Origin: Styela clava
Lineage: Eukaryota; Chordata; Ascidiacea; Stolidobranchia; Styelidae
Direction of reading: 5' to 3'
Length of the DNA stretch: 64,000 nt
NCBI RefSeq assembly: GCF_964204865.1
Contig: NC_135252.1
Span: 17,691,383 to 17,755,382 of the forward strand
Shown here piece after piece: positions 12,096-32,247 of the stretch. The position numbers and the translations under genes are program-made. The first letter of the stretch is position 1, and each line of letters begins with the position of its first letter. The notes under the pieces are model-generated. The model searched no databases and was not told the DNA's origin. It saw nothing but the letters and a program-made list of their open reading frames with translations.

Positions 12096-12619
12096 CTTGA
12101 GTTTGCATGTAACATTGCAAAAATATTTTCCGATATTTTTGTGTTCCCATCAAATGTAGCCTATTTTTATTTTGTATTTTTTTCATTCTGCAAATATATA
12201 TTCTAATACGTTTAATTTTTCTGTTTTATGTGATATACAGTTATGTATGTTGTATTTACCACTACCAGCTAAATGTGCTTAAACTTATATTTTGGTCTGA
12301 GTTGTTTCCTTCGGAACATATTATTCCAAATAGGATCCATTTATCCCTTATAAATATTGTAATAAGAGATTATTTTCCGCATGGGAACCGATTGAAAACT
12401 GCAGAATATTTTTCCGCTGAAATTCCACTGGATTCACAGTGGTGTTAAAAAGTAGTAGGCCTACTGGAAATAAATAAAAAATTTGTAAAATTAATCCGAG
12501 AACAAGATGAAGCCTTAAATTGCTGTAATGGGGCATAGTCTACATACAAAAATGAATGATTTTCGTTATTTTACACATTGGAAAATCCACTAATATTGAT
12601 TGATAGGTTTCTTCATAAT

Positions 12620-13010
12620 TATCATGTAATGTTAAAAATGTCAATATAAAAATTTTGGCAGCAAAAATAGCCAAATTAATTGAGCTAGTTTGGTTGATTA
12701 TTTTCTAAAGTCTAAACAATAAATCTCTCTCTCTCTCTCTAAAATCAAGTCAAAACCCTTTTTCAGTTTCTACTCGCAGGGGTGGGGATGAACATGGCTC
12801 AGAGTTAACGAGGGAAATATCACAAATATGTTCCTTCCATGCAAAAATATAATTTCAAAATCCGTATTCTAAATTATTTTTTAAAACATTTTGATTTTCA
12901 TTTCTGGAACATACAGATTGAAAAGCTAAATACATCGGAAATATCGGTGTACATTCAGCCGATACTGATATCGGAGAAATGGTTGATATTGCCGATAGCA
13001 ATACATCTCT
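12620..13010 (+). mobile_element. Truncated copy of the ccgatac-rich hAT (compare 44296-45495)
   Basis: It shares blocks with about 45180-45490: agccaaattaa-tgagctagtttgg, ctcgcaggggtgggga, and the subterminal cggaaatatcgg and gccgatac motifs. The left end is missing. Two short (ct)n runs lie inside and at its edge (about 12725-12740 and 13006-13020). Confidence 0.75.
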
Positions 13011-13020
13011 CTCTCTCTCT

Positions 13021-14589
13021 TTCTGGACATGTTGGGGAATGATTCTTCTTCTTAAAACTTCAAAAGTTTGTGAGTGATAACAAAGCTATCGCGTTGTGTG
13101 CGCTCATGGTCAAAACGGTATAGACATATATGAAGACTATCTCGGCGCCCGGAGGGCTTATCTCATTTTCACTCAAGTATGCTGAACATAACATCATATT
13201 ACTTTATTGTGTGAAAAATAAATCAACACCATTAATTAATCACAAAATGTCAGATTTGATTATGCTATGATGGAACCAATTCATTTGTAATTTTGCATTT
13301 GTTCGGAATCATTCATGTTGAAACTCTCTTCTCTTTGATATACCTTGACTTGTCGGGGCATAATGTATATTGTATATCTTCAAAAAGTTACTTCAGCGTT
13401 ACTCGTCACTTGATAAATCTCTGGGCCGGGACGTCTCTACGACCCTGGAACATCCAACAGAAAATGTAATAATCCTGGTTCCAATTAGAACCAATTCTAA
13501 AAGCTAGTCTGTGAACTTAAAGGTATCAAGGTCATCTATACCAAACCAAAAAGAATCTGCTGTTCATATAAATATTGAGAACGAGAATCATGACTCAAGT
13601 AACGACGATTCGTGTGAAAAAGGAACAAGAGCACTATTCTGGAAATGTAAATTTGTATTCAATGAGTCAGTGTTGCAGCCCGCTATCAACTATAAGTATT
13701 TTACACATAATTTATTCTGTTGCTAACTACTGACGTGGTGAATATAGAAGAATCGGTGCTCCAGAAATATGCGCACCAAGATTATCATAACGGTGTTTAA
13801 GTTGTGTAAAAAGTCTGTTGCATCGAAATCAATCAAAACGCGTACTTGTATAAGACGGATGATGCGTAAACGACGCTATTAATGCTACGGAAGGTTGACA
13901 TTTAAAGATTGCCTACAAGGCCGATTCCAATTTCTGGAAGTTGAAAATAGTCGTACTGAAGTCCTCCAATGGATTCCGGCGTGGTTCAAGGCTCGTCCTT
14001 TGGTCTTTTATTGTTCCACGTAACTACCTAAATAACATTTCATATTGTTCCAATTTGCAATTAACACTGATCTCCTGGGAAGTTCCAAATCGTCATCTGA
14101 CTTACAGAAGCTCTTTAACCTAGAAATGAAAAACGCCCATTATGGAATGCTCTGTAATAAGCTCAACATCAATATAACAAAATTGAAAATAGCCTAGTCT
14201 ATATGCGCCCAAGTCGCAATGATGACAAAATGGTATTAACAATCAAAAAATGGAATCGTCTATTATTTACTTTTTCAGATTTGTATTCAATACGCAATTG
14301 TCTCCTGGTGAGCTGCCCCTAATGCGACTCTTCGTGCTATAAACGTTTTCCGGAATAGGACCGTTAAAATCCCCTATGTCCACGAATATGACGTATTATA
14401 AAACTGCTCTTCGAACTTGTTGATATATCAAACTAGAAATATTCAAAATATCGTTTTCCCTGCAAAGTTTTATAGTATTATAACCAGCAAATGAGACGAG
14501 GTCAGTTTTAAGCCTACAAAATTTTTTTTTATATAGCCCCTCATTATTTATAAAACCACATCGTTCAGATAATTAATCATCTTCCATTG
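13021..14589. other. Intergenic stretch, no gene recognised
   Basis: About 13749-13790 carries one end of the MITE family described at 31578. The rest may include the decayed 5' part of the Tigger element, but I see no readable CENP-B/HTH domain. Confidence 0.5.
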
Positions 14590-15900
14590 CCAAAAACACG
14601 AGTACCCGCTACAGATGATTGGGAATATGGACAAGAATCCTGTATTTTTCGATATGGTACAAAACAAAACGATAAATAAAACTAGTGAGAAAGCCGTTTG
14701 GGTTGGGACCACAGGCTATGACAAACTACGTTCCACTGTAGTCTTATCATGACCGCTAGTGGAGCGAAATTGCCGCATATGGTAATTTTTGAAATAAAGA
14801 CATTTCCTAATAATCAAAAATTTCCGAACAGTGTGACGGTCCATGTACAAGAAAGCAGACGGATGGATGACGAGGGATGGATAAACGAAGTGTGGGCGCA
14901 TCGTCTTGGTCGTCTGCAAAAATCGAGATCTCTGTTCGTGTGCTCAAGTCACATCTGTGTGATAATGTTAAAAAAGCAGTTAAAAGATGTAATACTGATA
15001 TTGCAGTTCTTCCCAGTGGGCTCTGTTATACAGTCATCAGATGTATGTTTAAATGAACCTTTCAAGGACAGGCTCCGTAAATGCTGGAGTGAATGGATGG
15101 TTTCCGAAGAGCAAATTTTTGATGCCGCTGGAGATATACGCGCCGCATCACTCGCCGAGTGGGTCTTGAAATCCTGGTTGAAATATGCGATGAAACAATA
15201 TAGAAAGCATTTTAGAAATATGGCATCTCGAATGCAATGGATGGAACTGAGGACTATTTGTTGTGGCTGGATGACGGCAAAGAAGAAAACAACGCTCAAC
15301 TAACACCAGTGGCGTAGCATCCACCTCCGCAACCCCCGCGGTCGCGGGGGGGCCCACAGCGCAAAGGGGCCCAAGCGGTTATAATTTGAAAATTTAAGCC
15401 GCAAAACCAAAAGCTGCATTGCAAAACCAGTAGTGCACATCTTATAACGTTGATGTTAGTTCTGCTCAAATCGTTTTGTTACGTAACAATGCCAGGGAGT
15501 CGTCGATTTTCGGCGTCTTGTGGTTTGATCGCACCGGCGAAATTGCGAAGGCTGTCAGAATGATGTCGGAAACAAAACCTCTCAGTGGCGCACAGAAACG
15601 CAGAAAAAGGGCACAAAAGGAAGCGCGTATGAAAAAAAATTATATTAACCAAGATAAACGGCAAATTTTAGGTTACCATTGCCTTTTAATAGCGACATGT
15701 TATGCTTTTTGACGGAAGGAGAAAAAAAGCGTTGTTTTAGCTTATGTCCGAGAGTTTTTAGGGTCATTTCCACGAAATATTTTTGCGAGGGGGCCACGAG
15801 AGTCTTGCTACGCCACTGACTAACACCACTTAGAAATGATCCTTATGACGACCGTGTTTCCGCCGAAGATTGGAGTTGATTCTTCGACGATGATGATGAA
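14590..15900 (+). pseudogene. Tigger/pogo (DDE_1) transposase remnant
   Basis: Frames from about 14612 to 14748 read NMDKNPVFFDMV and NKTINKTSEKAVWVGTTGYD, then break near the TGA at 14747-14749. They resume as TASGAKLPHMVIF, later VIQSSDVCLNEPFKDRLRK-WSEWM, and end with NAMDGTEDYLLWLDD in another frame. This order matches Tigger/pogo transposases. At least two frame changes and a stop show it is dead. A hAT insertion splits its tail at 15307-15818; the tail resumes after 15826 with an acidic stretch. The N-terminal DNA-binding part is not recognisable. Confidence 0.8.
15307..15818. mobile_element. 512-bp hAT-type insertion in the Tigger remnant
   Basis: Inverted ends CAGTGGCGTAGCA / TGCTACGCCACTG are flanked by the perfect 8-bp duplication ACTAACAC (15299-15306 and 15819-15826). 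The plus frame 15476-15712 includes KPLSGAQKRRKRAQKEARMKK, the basic leader typical of zinc-finger (ZMYM/TTF-type) hAT transposases, so it is a deletion derivative of an autonomous element. Confidence 0.9.
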
Positions 15901-16903
15901 TTTGATGGGTTTTAAATGTATTATTTAAAATGTGTATTGCTTAATTTCGTTTTCATTTAAAAGTTATCTAATTTCGGTAATGTTATTTTGTTTACATAAG
16001 TCTGCTGTTAGTGATAGATTGAAGGGATGGTTTTGAGGCCTCCGATTTTATTTCCACTCTCCTAAATTTAAACTGGATACCACAGTTGTCGCATCCCACA
16101 GGGAATCACTAACTACTTTGCCAAGCAGAGTAGTGTCCACAATCACAACGCTAGATCAGCTCCAATGTCACCCTGATATTCAAATACAAAATGTTTCAAA
16201 TACAAGAAAGCAATTACCGGTACGTGGAATGCTGTACCTGATGAAATTTGATGCATGCCCTACCAACTCTTCAAAATGTAGATTTAAATTTTTTTTATTT
16301 GTCCAAGTACCTTAACAGTTTTATTTGGATTGATATGTTCGTGAGGATGTTTCAAGACCTGAAATCGAAATAGCTCATGACCCAGACCTTAAAGTAATAG
16401 TATGATGATACCTATATTTTGGGCAAGTTTTTTGCATGGGTTGGTGTTCTTCACACAATACCATATCTTATACCAAATTTACTTATTCTTATTCAGTTTG
16501 ATTTTATTTCCACTCCCACAAAGTTAACCTAGATATGGGCTCTCAAGCTTTTGCTATAATCAAAGAATTTTGTATTATATATACATGTTGCACATTTGTC
16601 CCGTCCCAATGGACCAGTTTTGTTATTGTACACCAAAACTGACACTTTGTGTCTTTGTACAGATGATAACTATGTTTCAACCTCCTTTTATAGCTTCATA
16701 TTCGAATACGGAAGGTTTAACATCCTATTCCAGTATTCGGTCATTTTTAGCCTACATGTAGGCCTACTTTCCCATCTTTATTCCCGGTCTTCCAATGTTC
16801 TATCTGCTACGAATGATCACAATTTCAAGTAGATTTAGATGACAGAGTCATTATCAAATTTCTCAATTATTCTCCACAACGCGAACATCTTCACTGACTA
16901 ATC

Positions 16904-17568
16904 CAGGGATCACCAACCTTTATAAAACCGAGAACTCCTTCCTGCGTACCGATTAAGCTAAGGGCTACCAGTTGGATGTACAATTATGCAAAGACAATTT
17001 GCACGATCAAGCTATTTACTATTATTGGTATTACTACTAAGAGTATTCAGCTATGAGGAGACCCTGATAATGTTGAAGAAAATTACTAACATTATCAACA
17101 ATTAAAACACTAATAAATTAATAATATTAACTCTTGTATTTCCAAATTAAATGTTTTAAATGATCACTTTTATAACAACCTAGAAATTCACAATGTACCT
17201 GCATTTTTAACAGACAACCTGCACAAGCCTAAGATCAAATGGACCCAGCAGTTGTAATAGCAAATGTTACATTTTATAATTGTGCATATCTTAATTCTCA
17301 ATGCTAACCTGGACCTAATCCATTATATTTCCTCGTCAGTTGGCGGGAAAAATGGCATTGTACGTTCTGCACTAGTGTGTTGTAAGATACTTTGGTGTAT
17401 AACTTGACACTGCAACTATGAGTCTTGCAGATGTTTATCAATGGGGCGCGTTCTGTGTTTGTTCTTGGTGAAATTCAGAAAAGGTTGATTTATTAAGATA
17501 GGTTAAACCAAACAAGCTCACGACCTTCAAAACTGCTGATCGTACGCCACTGTACTTTTCTGTGTTGA
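16904..17568. mobile_element. 5' portion of a hAT relative of the 7519 element
   Basis: It begins CAGGGATCACCAACC and tracks the 7519 element up to about ctgtgttgac (17568). It lacks the SINE and MITE found there. The right end is not recognisable. Confidence 0.75.
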
Positions 17569-17828
17569 CTAGACCCCAAAAGTTGGCACACCCTTGTAGG
17601 CTTTCGGTTGGAGGTCATTTTGCACTGTTACAATTTCGAGCTCCGTTCCCCATCATCAAGGCTGAAGCCTGAACGTTGCTCAGTAATTTATTTTTCACCC
17701 TACCAAAGTACACATTGTGAATAAACATTTTACTCCAATAAAAATGGTACTTCAAGAAAAAATAAATTTCTATTACACACTGTTCCTGCTTTAGTTCAAT
17801 ACAAATAAACGATAGTGCAACAAGACGT

Positions 17829-17834
17829 TTTATT
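17829..17834 (-). terminator. Candidate polyadenylation signal of the TSP1-kringle protease
   Basis: AATAAA on the minus strand about 280 bases after the stop codon at 18112. Confidence 0.5.
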
Positions 17835-18111
17835 ACACGCCTTCATGTAGCAACAACAATACAGTAATTAAATAATTTCGCCGTTCAGCATTGCAATTAT
17901 TTTCATTTAATTTATCAGAAACAATGAGGATGACGAAACAGTATTCAATACAGGTTCAACGTCGCATCAAAACATGATAATTTAAGTTAATTTGTTCTAT
18001 AATGAAGGCTATGGACAACTTTGAGTGGAACATTGCTCTGCGTTTCAGCTCTTCTATCGACACAAACTTGTTTTCTTGTTTCTCATTCGCACGCAGCTTT
18101 GTGCTCATTAT

Positions 18112-22915
<4,804 letters not shown>

Positions 22916-22967
22916 TTTATTCGTTCGTTGTTATGGTTATGGATAGGTTATCTGCATTTTTCACGCA

Positions 22968-22974
22968 TTATATA
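22968..22974 (-). promoter_or_regulatory. TATA box of the TSP1-kringle protease
   Basis: TATATAA on the minus strand ends 53 bases before the start codon, implying a very short 5' leader of some 25 bases. Confidence 0.55.
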
Positions 22975-24042
22975 GGCGATTTGATTTGTGTTTTTCTCTA
23001 ATTTAAAATAATGGGCAAACTTGGGTGTGAAGCGCGTTTGTGCCAACTTGGCGCCCGTGATAATTGTTGAGGATATTAAAATTTGTCAGTTTCTTTGTCT
23101 CTTACTGTTTATTATCATACAAGTAATTAGTAAACAATGCACCGGGCCCTTTTAACTAGACCTCACTTCTGAGAGAGAAAGATTTTTACAAAATTTTGGC
23201 GACACACGTCCGACATAGGCTAATTATCGAAAATACTGAGTGGCGCCTGCTTGATGATTGTTTTTGCTTTGTTTCGATATTGTTGGCGTTACTTCCACCA
23301 AATGCAACATTGTAGCATTTCAGTTGGAGCTTGATAATTTGTTTGCTATGAACTCTCCTTCGTCACGATATGTATAAATTGTATAAATAAATAAGTAGGC
23401 GGTATGATATAAACATTATCCATGGAACTGACATTTTAAAGATAGACAGGATATTCCCGTATATGCCTGGTGCGTCACTGCAAAATTGTTTTACACAAAT
23501 TACTAAACCACCCAGAAACTTTACCCAGATGTCTGAGTCTGATGTTGGATTTCGCTGAAATGAAATGATGACTAAGAAAATTATAGATTAATTCCAGCGA
23601 CAGAGATGCCAGTAGATACAAGCTGGCAAAAGACGACAAGAAAACGCCGTCATATGTACAGAAAAGCGAATAAATTTTCAAGTGGTTAGTGTTTTGAAAC
23701 ACCTTCAACATAAAATTTAGTAATGCCTCAAATTTAAACAGGTATTTACTAATATAGTCAAAATAACGAAAACTGTTTTAGAATGATTGTGGGAAGTTGA
23801 TGCGGACAGATTTGATTTCTATAACTAAACTACAACCACATATCATCGCGAGAATATCGTACGGCTGGATTATTCGGCACCGCTTCTGATGTCATTCTTT
23901 TCACACCCAAAAGAAAATAGAGGGGTTAGCTAATTCCGTGTTTTGTTATGTTATTACGATCCGTTTACCTTCCACCATAAGAAATCTTATCATATTTTAT
24001 GTATTTTATAAAATGTTATTGATTATGTAAGAGGTCGTGACC
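22975..24042. other. Head-to-head intergenic region between the protease and CDK2
   Basis: About 1.1 kb of mostly AT-rich sequence with no recognisable gene. It should hold the CDK2 upstream region and any distal control of the protease. Confidence 0.5.
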
Positions 24043-24054
24043 TTTCCCGCCAAA
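24043..24054 (+). promoter_or_regulatory. E2F-type site upstream of CDK2
   Basis: TTTCCCGCCAAA lies about 175 bases before the CDK2 start codon. It matches the E2F consensus TTTSSCGC and its continuation. E2F control is well known for S-phase genes; function here is inferred. Confidence 0.65.
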
Positions 24055-24227
24055 CAGCGCAGCATCTTGTTTCTGTGGTAAACAGACGCTTTGGGGGTAG
24101 TTGCTGGAGCGTGTTCGCAAGCGTGGGGTCACTGTTCATCTTTCTGTCTTTTGTGAGTTATATTGACTTAAATTGGAAAGAACGATTTGACTTTGGAATA
24201 TATTACAGACATTAAGAGGTCCACACG

Positions 24228-27862
<3,635 letters not shown>

Positions 27863-28740
27863 GATGCTTCCAAAATACATATCTTTAATTACACCAAGGT
27901 AGATAGCTATGAACGCTAAATGAGCTTTTATGTGTGCATTTCTGTTATTCTTCACCATGTTTAAATTGTTAAATTCAATAGATTTTGTAAATAGTCAGCT
28001 GGTGATTTAGCAGGATTATTTTTCGGCTCAGGTTTGGTGACTCCAATTTCCGGATTTTCTGAAATCTTGTAAAATATTATTTAGCGGGGCTCTACTAAAA
28101 CTCTCTAATATATTGAACCCCTGTAGTTTACTTGAACCAGGGTCGTCTTAAACGAATCGAATATAAAACTACTTATATCGAGAAAATTAGTTATATTCTA
28201 AATGTCTCATTATTGTTTGGTATTTTGTAGCCTTGTGCTATTGACACCTAACTATCAGGCCAAAGCATTTAACCTCTTAATCAGAGAATATGCTTTATAA
28301 ATATACAATGATATCCTCACCTAACACTTTCAGAATGGACACAGAATATTAGATTATATACCGGTAGATTGGCCATCCCTGAGCTGAGTCCTGCTTAAGA
28401 ACCACTGAGCCAACCATTTCTTTACTTAATAATGTGTTGTTTTCGTTTTATTTTAGTTTGAATATTTTATTATGATTTTTGTTTAGATTTGTATCTTTCA
28501 CAATGTTGTTTTATAAGCTTTTCGTAGCTTTTACTGGCGCCTTTTCTTAGCCTTTATTACATCATAGTGGTTGCACTGTTTGTTGTATCGCTTTTGTATT
28601 GTACTTTTAAGAATGGGGTTTTAATGATTTCTGATCCTAATATGCTGCATGTGCCTTGACGTTTGTATTTTTAGAAATGGATAGTTATCCTTCCTTTTGT
28701 GTCATATTGGCAATAAATATTTAAATACTTAGTTATTCAA
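27863..28740 (+). other. CDK2 3' untranslated region with polyadenylation signal
   Basis: AT-rich sequence after the stop codon. The clearest AATAAA is at 28712-28717, giving a 3' UTR of about 870 bases. No conserved element is recognised. Confidence 0.5.
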
Positions 28741-29799
28741 AAATTTGCACCAATGTCAATTATTCGAATTCAATAAAATTATGACATATGTATATTTTCA
28801 GATTCATAATTTAGTCATCTCAATTTTAAAACATTGTGAAAATGGCAAATTTCAAGTAAAATTTATTGCTCATTTCAGATCCCATTAAAACGAGTACCTT
28901 GACAATCATAGTTTACGTAGGTATTTGTAAAATTTTTATTTCGCTCACTTTTTACTCCTTTGGGTGCTTGATACCCTATTTTGTAAAGAAGTGGTTGTTC
29001 CATATATACATTCTTCCATGTATAGGTATACTATTTGAATTATTTGTTCTGAAGCCAATCATATGTTACTCAATCATCATTTTGAGGTCACCAATGAGTG
29101 CTTTTATAACATTAGCAATCATATATTCAGATTCCAGGTGCATCAGTGATTCATTTCTTTGTTAGAAAATATTAATTTTCAATAAATTATTCAAAAATAA
29201 GCTTAAGAGTGGATTGAAAATTTCTACATGGGGTTTGCTAGCAACTCAGTGTGATAATAGACATAACATGATTAGACCGTTATCTGGAGACTTCTCTCAG
29301 ACTACACTGCAATGGTTCCCAACCTTTTGTGCTAAATTTCTCTCCTCGCCTGTTTTAGAACTCTCCCTCCATGCATGGTGCATAAATACCTCATTTATTT
29401 ATTCAATCATTATTAATGGCTCCGCAGCTAGTGTAATGCAGAAGTCGCACTCCTGCTTTCGTATAGTTGAGTAGTTTGCAAATGTGTGCGCAAATATTAC
29501 AGTAACAATAAATAACAGAAGAATATTAGTGATACATCCACAAATACCTCTCAAGAACGACAAAATTCCTTCCCGGTTTCAGAACAACTGAACCCAGGCT
29601 TGGTAAAATTGAGTTAATCTCAAGGCCGGCTTTGACCAACTCAGTGTTTAACTGATCTATTCAGGATTATTTTAAAATGATTGCTGAAAACCTTTGTTCA
29701 ATACCAGCCAGTTTGAGATCAATTCAGAACAGTGTATCATCAGATTTTAGCAATGCTTGTCTAACCAATCTTTCCAACTCACCATCTCTAATAATATTG
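28741..29799. other. Intergenic, no gene recognised
   Basis: The frame 28866-29165 is hydrophobic and AT-rich without family motifs. A hAT-end-like ggttcccaacctttt at about 29314 has no clear partner. Confidence 0.4.
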
Positions 29800-29955
29800 G
29801 CTCGGAGGTGTAGCACATAATGCTAAGCGTCTCTGATTATCTTGCCTCACTGCTGGTCGGTTATGGCTTCCTCCACCAACAAGCCCATGCTCCGACCAAC
29901 TAATTCCATAACCAACATGAAATATTAACCAGACAATAACTATGCAAATCCTCTT
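29800..29955 (+). mobile_element. Short SINE fragment
   Basis: It contains the SINE pieces taatgctaagcg, ctggtcggtta-ggcttcctccacca, ccatgctccg and actatgcaaatcct. Confidence 0.7.
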
Positions 29956-30011
29956 ATTATTAAGCACAACAGTTTGCACCATAATAGCAGAGGCAGTTCA
30001 AGCATCTAGAC

Positions 30012-30352
30012 CAGGGGTGGGTAGTGTTGGGGTCGGAGTGAAAAGTAGGTAGGGTCGCAAACAGGCTATGGGGTCGCTGAGGTATGGTAGAGGATAGATG
30101 TACAAAACATTTAGGATTTAACAAATCATGTTGAATTTTGCAGTTTGTACCATGGCTTCCTCTAAAACAGGACCTCGCCTCGCACTGTTTGGTTTTAGCT
30201 TATTTTACTCAATACCACCACATGACCAAACTCAAAAGTCCAGTGAAAGAAGCTCTAAAGTTACATGAATAAAGTATATATTGACCTGGGGTCGCACTGG
30301 ACACTTGAAAGTTGTCTTTGGGGTCGTCCTGAAAAAAGCTTGGGAACCCCTG
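30012..30352. mobile_element. 341-bp hAT MITE
   Basis: It starts CAGGGGTGGG and ends TTGGGAACCCCTG, flanked by ATCTAGAC (30004-30011) and ATTTAGAC (30353-30360), seven of eight bases matching. Confidence 0.75.
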
Positions 30353-31577
30353 ATTTAGACTATATATTATGTTACAGATGTGTTCTGGTCTCCATTGTTT
30401 GATCACACTGGCAACAAGCCTGACATATATCAACAAAACGTGTTGCATTGAAAATTCGTGTTTGATGTCACATTTGAAAAAAAAAGAGAAGAAACATTGA
30501 ATCATAATAATCACATGCGCATAAAAAGTATTCTGCTGCAAAGACATGCAAGATAACATTGCCATTATTTTTGTTTTGAGTTCAGTCAAATGTATATTCT
30601 TTCAGAACCTGTTTTCCAGGATTGCACAAGGCATCTTTGCCAGAGACACATTCTATCAAAATTTAATCCAAATCAAGCTATTTATTTGACAACCAAAATA
30701 CAGTCAGCAAACTATTTTCCATCAGGGATGTCCATAACCCCCCGATTTAATTATTTAATATTCTAGAAGTCTTCAATACGAACATAATCCAACATATTTT
30801 GTGACAGTTGTTTTGCTAAACCCTGAGAATTTTACGGATCAGGCAGAACTTGGTATTTCAAAATGTCCAAACGCCACCGGCCATAGACAGCATCCTATGC
30901 AAAATACAGAATGTTTTATAAATATTGTCAGTAGCCTTATGGTGGCTAACCTCTTAATTTTATAACTTACAATCAAATTAAAACCAAAATTGAAAGCCTG
31001 AAACATCAAATTTCAAATGTGTGTCTTCATTATCAATGATAACCATACCCAAATGAATTATCCCGTCCCCAACAAATACAAAACTGACCATGTATAAATT
31101 TGATACAAACCATTACCAAAATATGTTGTTCATGATCATTATTATGATATATTTACTCTCCAGATAGAGGCACTTTCAGTACATTTTCCTAATTTCTACA
31201 AATGCTATTTCTTGCCTGATTTATTATTCAAAAAAATATTTGGACATCCCTGGACATAAACATCCATATTTCAGGATTTTGTAGAGATAGGAACAATATC
31301 TGATAAACAATCGACACACAAAACATGAAACATTTATCATCTAACTTAAACATTATTACTAATAAATTCCTTCAGAAATTGTCAAATACATGATAAAGCA
31401 CAAAATAAACAAACTGGTTGTAAGTGTGTGATATATACACAAATAGATATAATTTGTCTGTTCCAAATCCCAAAACCTGGAACGCTTTCGGAAATATGTC
31501 AGTATTCAGGCTATTCTGAATTCATTGATAATAATTAAATAGCTTTCATGAATTGAATTCCAATATAATGATGATTT

Positions 31578-31807
31578 GGTACTCCAGAAGTATGTGAACC
31601 AAGGTGGCGGACAACAAAACGTAGTATGTGTACCAGGTTAGGCAATAATTTGATTCCAATTCTCCTTATTTTAGTTCTATTACGAGTTCGGGGACTAGCC
31701 AAGTGACTCCCATAGAATTTGTACCTGAAATTATGGCCTAACCCTAACCTGGTACACATACTTCGTTCCGGTGTCCGCTATCTTGGTTCACATACTTCAG
31801 GAGTACC
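31578..31807. mobile_element. 230-bp MITE with 8-bp duplication
   Basis: Inverted ends GGTACTCCAGAAGTATGTGA / ACATACTTCAGGAGTACC are flanked by a perfect duplication GATGATTT (31570-31577 and 31808-31815). The termini contain ccaaggtggcggaca. Related copies are at 20949, 32047, 60179 and partly 13749 and 8480. Confidence 0.85.
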
Positions 31808-32046
31808 GATGATTTTATATTTGACAGGATCATAATTTAATCATGATTCAATATCCCAATAGATCAAGTTGTTATATATTTTTAATTACGATGAACACAC
31901 AAAATTTAATCAGTTAAAGTCAAGACCTAATATTATATCTTTCATGAAACACTTGAGTATGTTGGCCAAATAGATAATATTATTTATTTATTGCCGTAAG
32001 ATGTACCAAATTGAGCATTCCAAAGAACGCCTACATCAATTGATTA

Positions 32047-32247
32047 TTGGGTAGTGTGTGTACCAACTTAGGCCGTAATTTAATTCCAATTTTTCTTATT
32101 TTAGTTCTCTTACGAGTTCGGGGACCGTTTGTGTTAGCCAAGTGAATATACCTCCTGCCCATAGGTTTTAGTCCCTTTACACAACTTGATGTTAAGAAGG
32201 CGAACAAAATTAGTTACCTCCATATTGTTACACATACTTCTGGAACG
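32047..32247. mobile_element. MITE copy (ggagcgcc family), left end incomplete
   Basis: The interior is nearly identical to 20949-21170 (ttcgggga-c, gccaagtgaatata, cctgcccatag). It ends cacatacttctggaacgcc. Confidence 0.75.

Larger units (their letters stand above)
4133..12443. mobile_element. 8.3-kb foldback-like DNA element with satellite-bearing inverted arms
   Basis: The ends are inverted copies beginning ACCACTGTGAATCCAGTGG. They are flanked by a perfect 8-bp duplication GTTAAAAA at 4125-4132 and 12444-12451. The inverted arms are long: a unique outer part (about 4133-4477 and 12101-12443), then tandem arrays (about 4500-5760 and 10540-12095). The middle (about 5760-10540) has no long open reading frame and holds nested insertions. 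Long inverted repeats made of tandem units recall foldback/Galileo elements of the P superfamily. An 8-bp duplication also fits hAT. No transposase is visible, so this copy looks non-autonomous and its superfamily is open. Confidence 0.85.

Noticed and set aside
4126..12449. piggyBac-type insertion with TTAA duplication
   Set aside because: TTAA occurs at both borders, but then the element ends would not be inverted repeats. The 8-bp GTTAAAAA reading leaves perfectly matching ends.
28866..29165. 99-codon hydrophobic frame downstream of CDK2
   Set aside because: Composition is what AT-rich DNA yields; no homology or splice context recognised.
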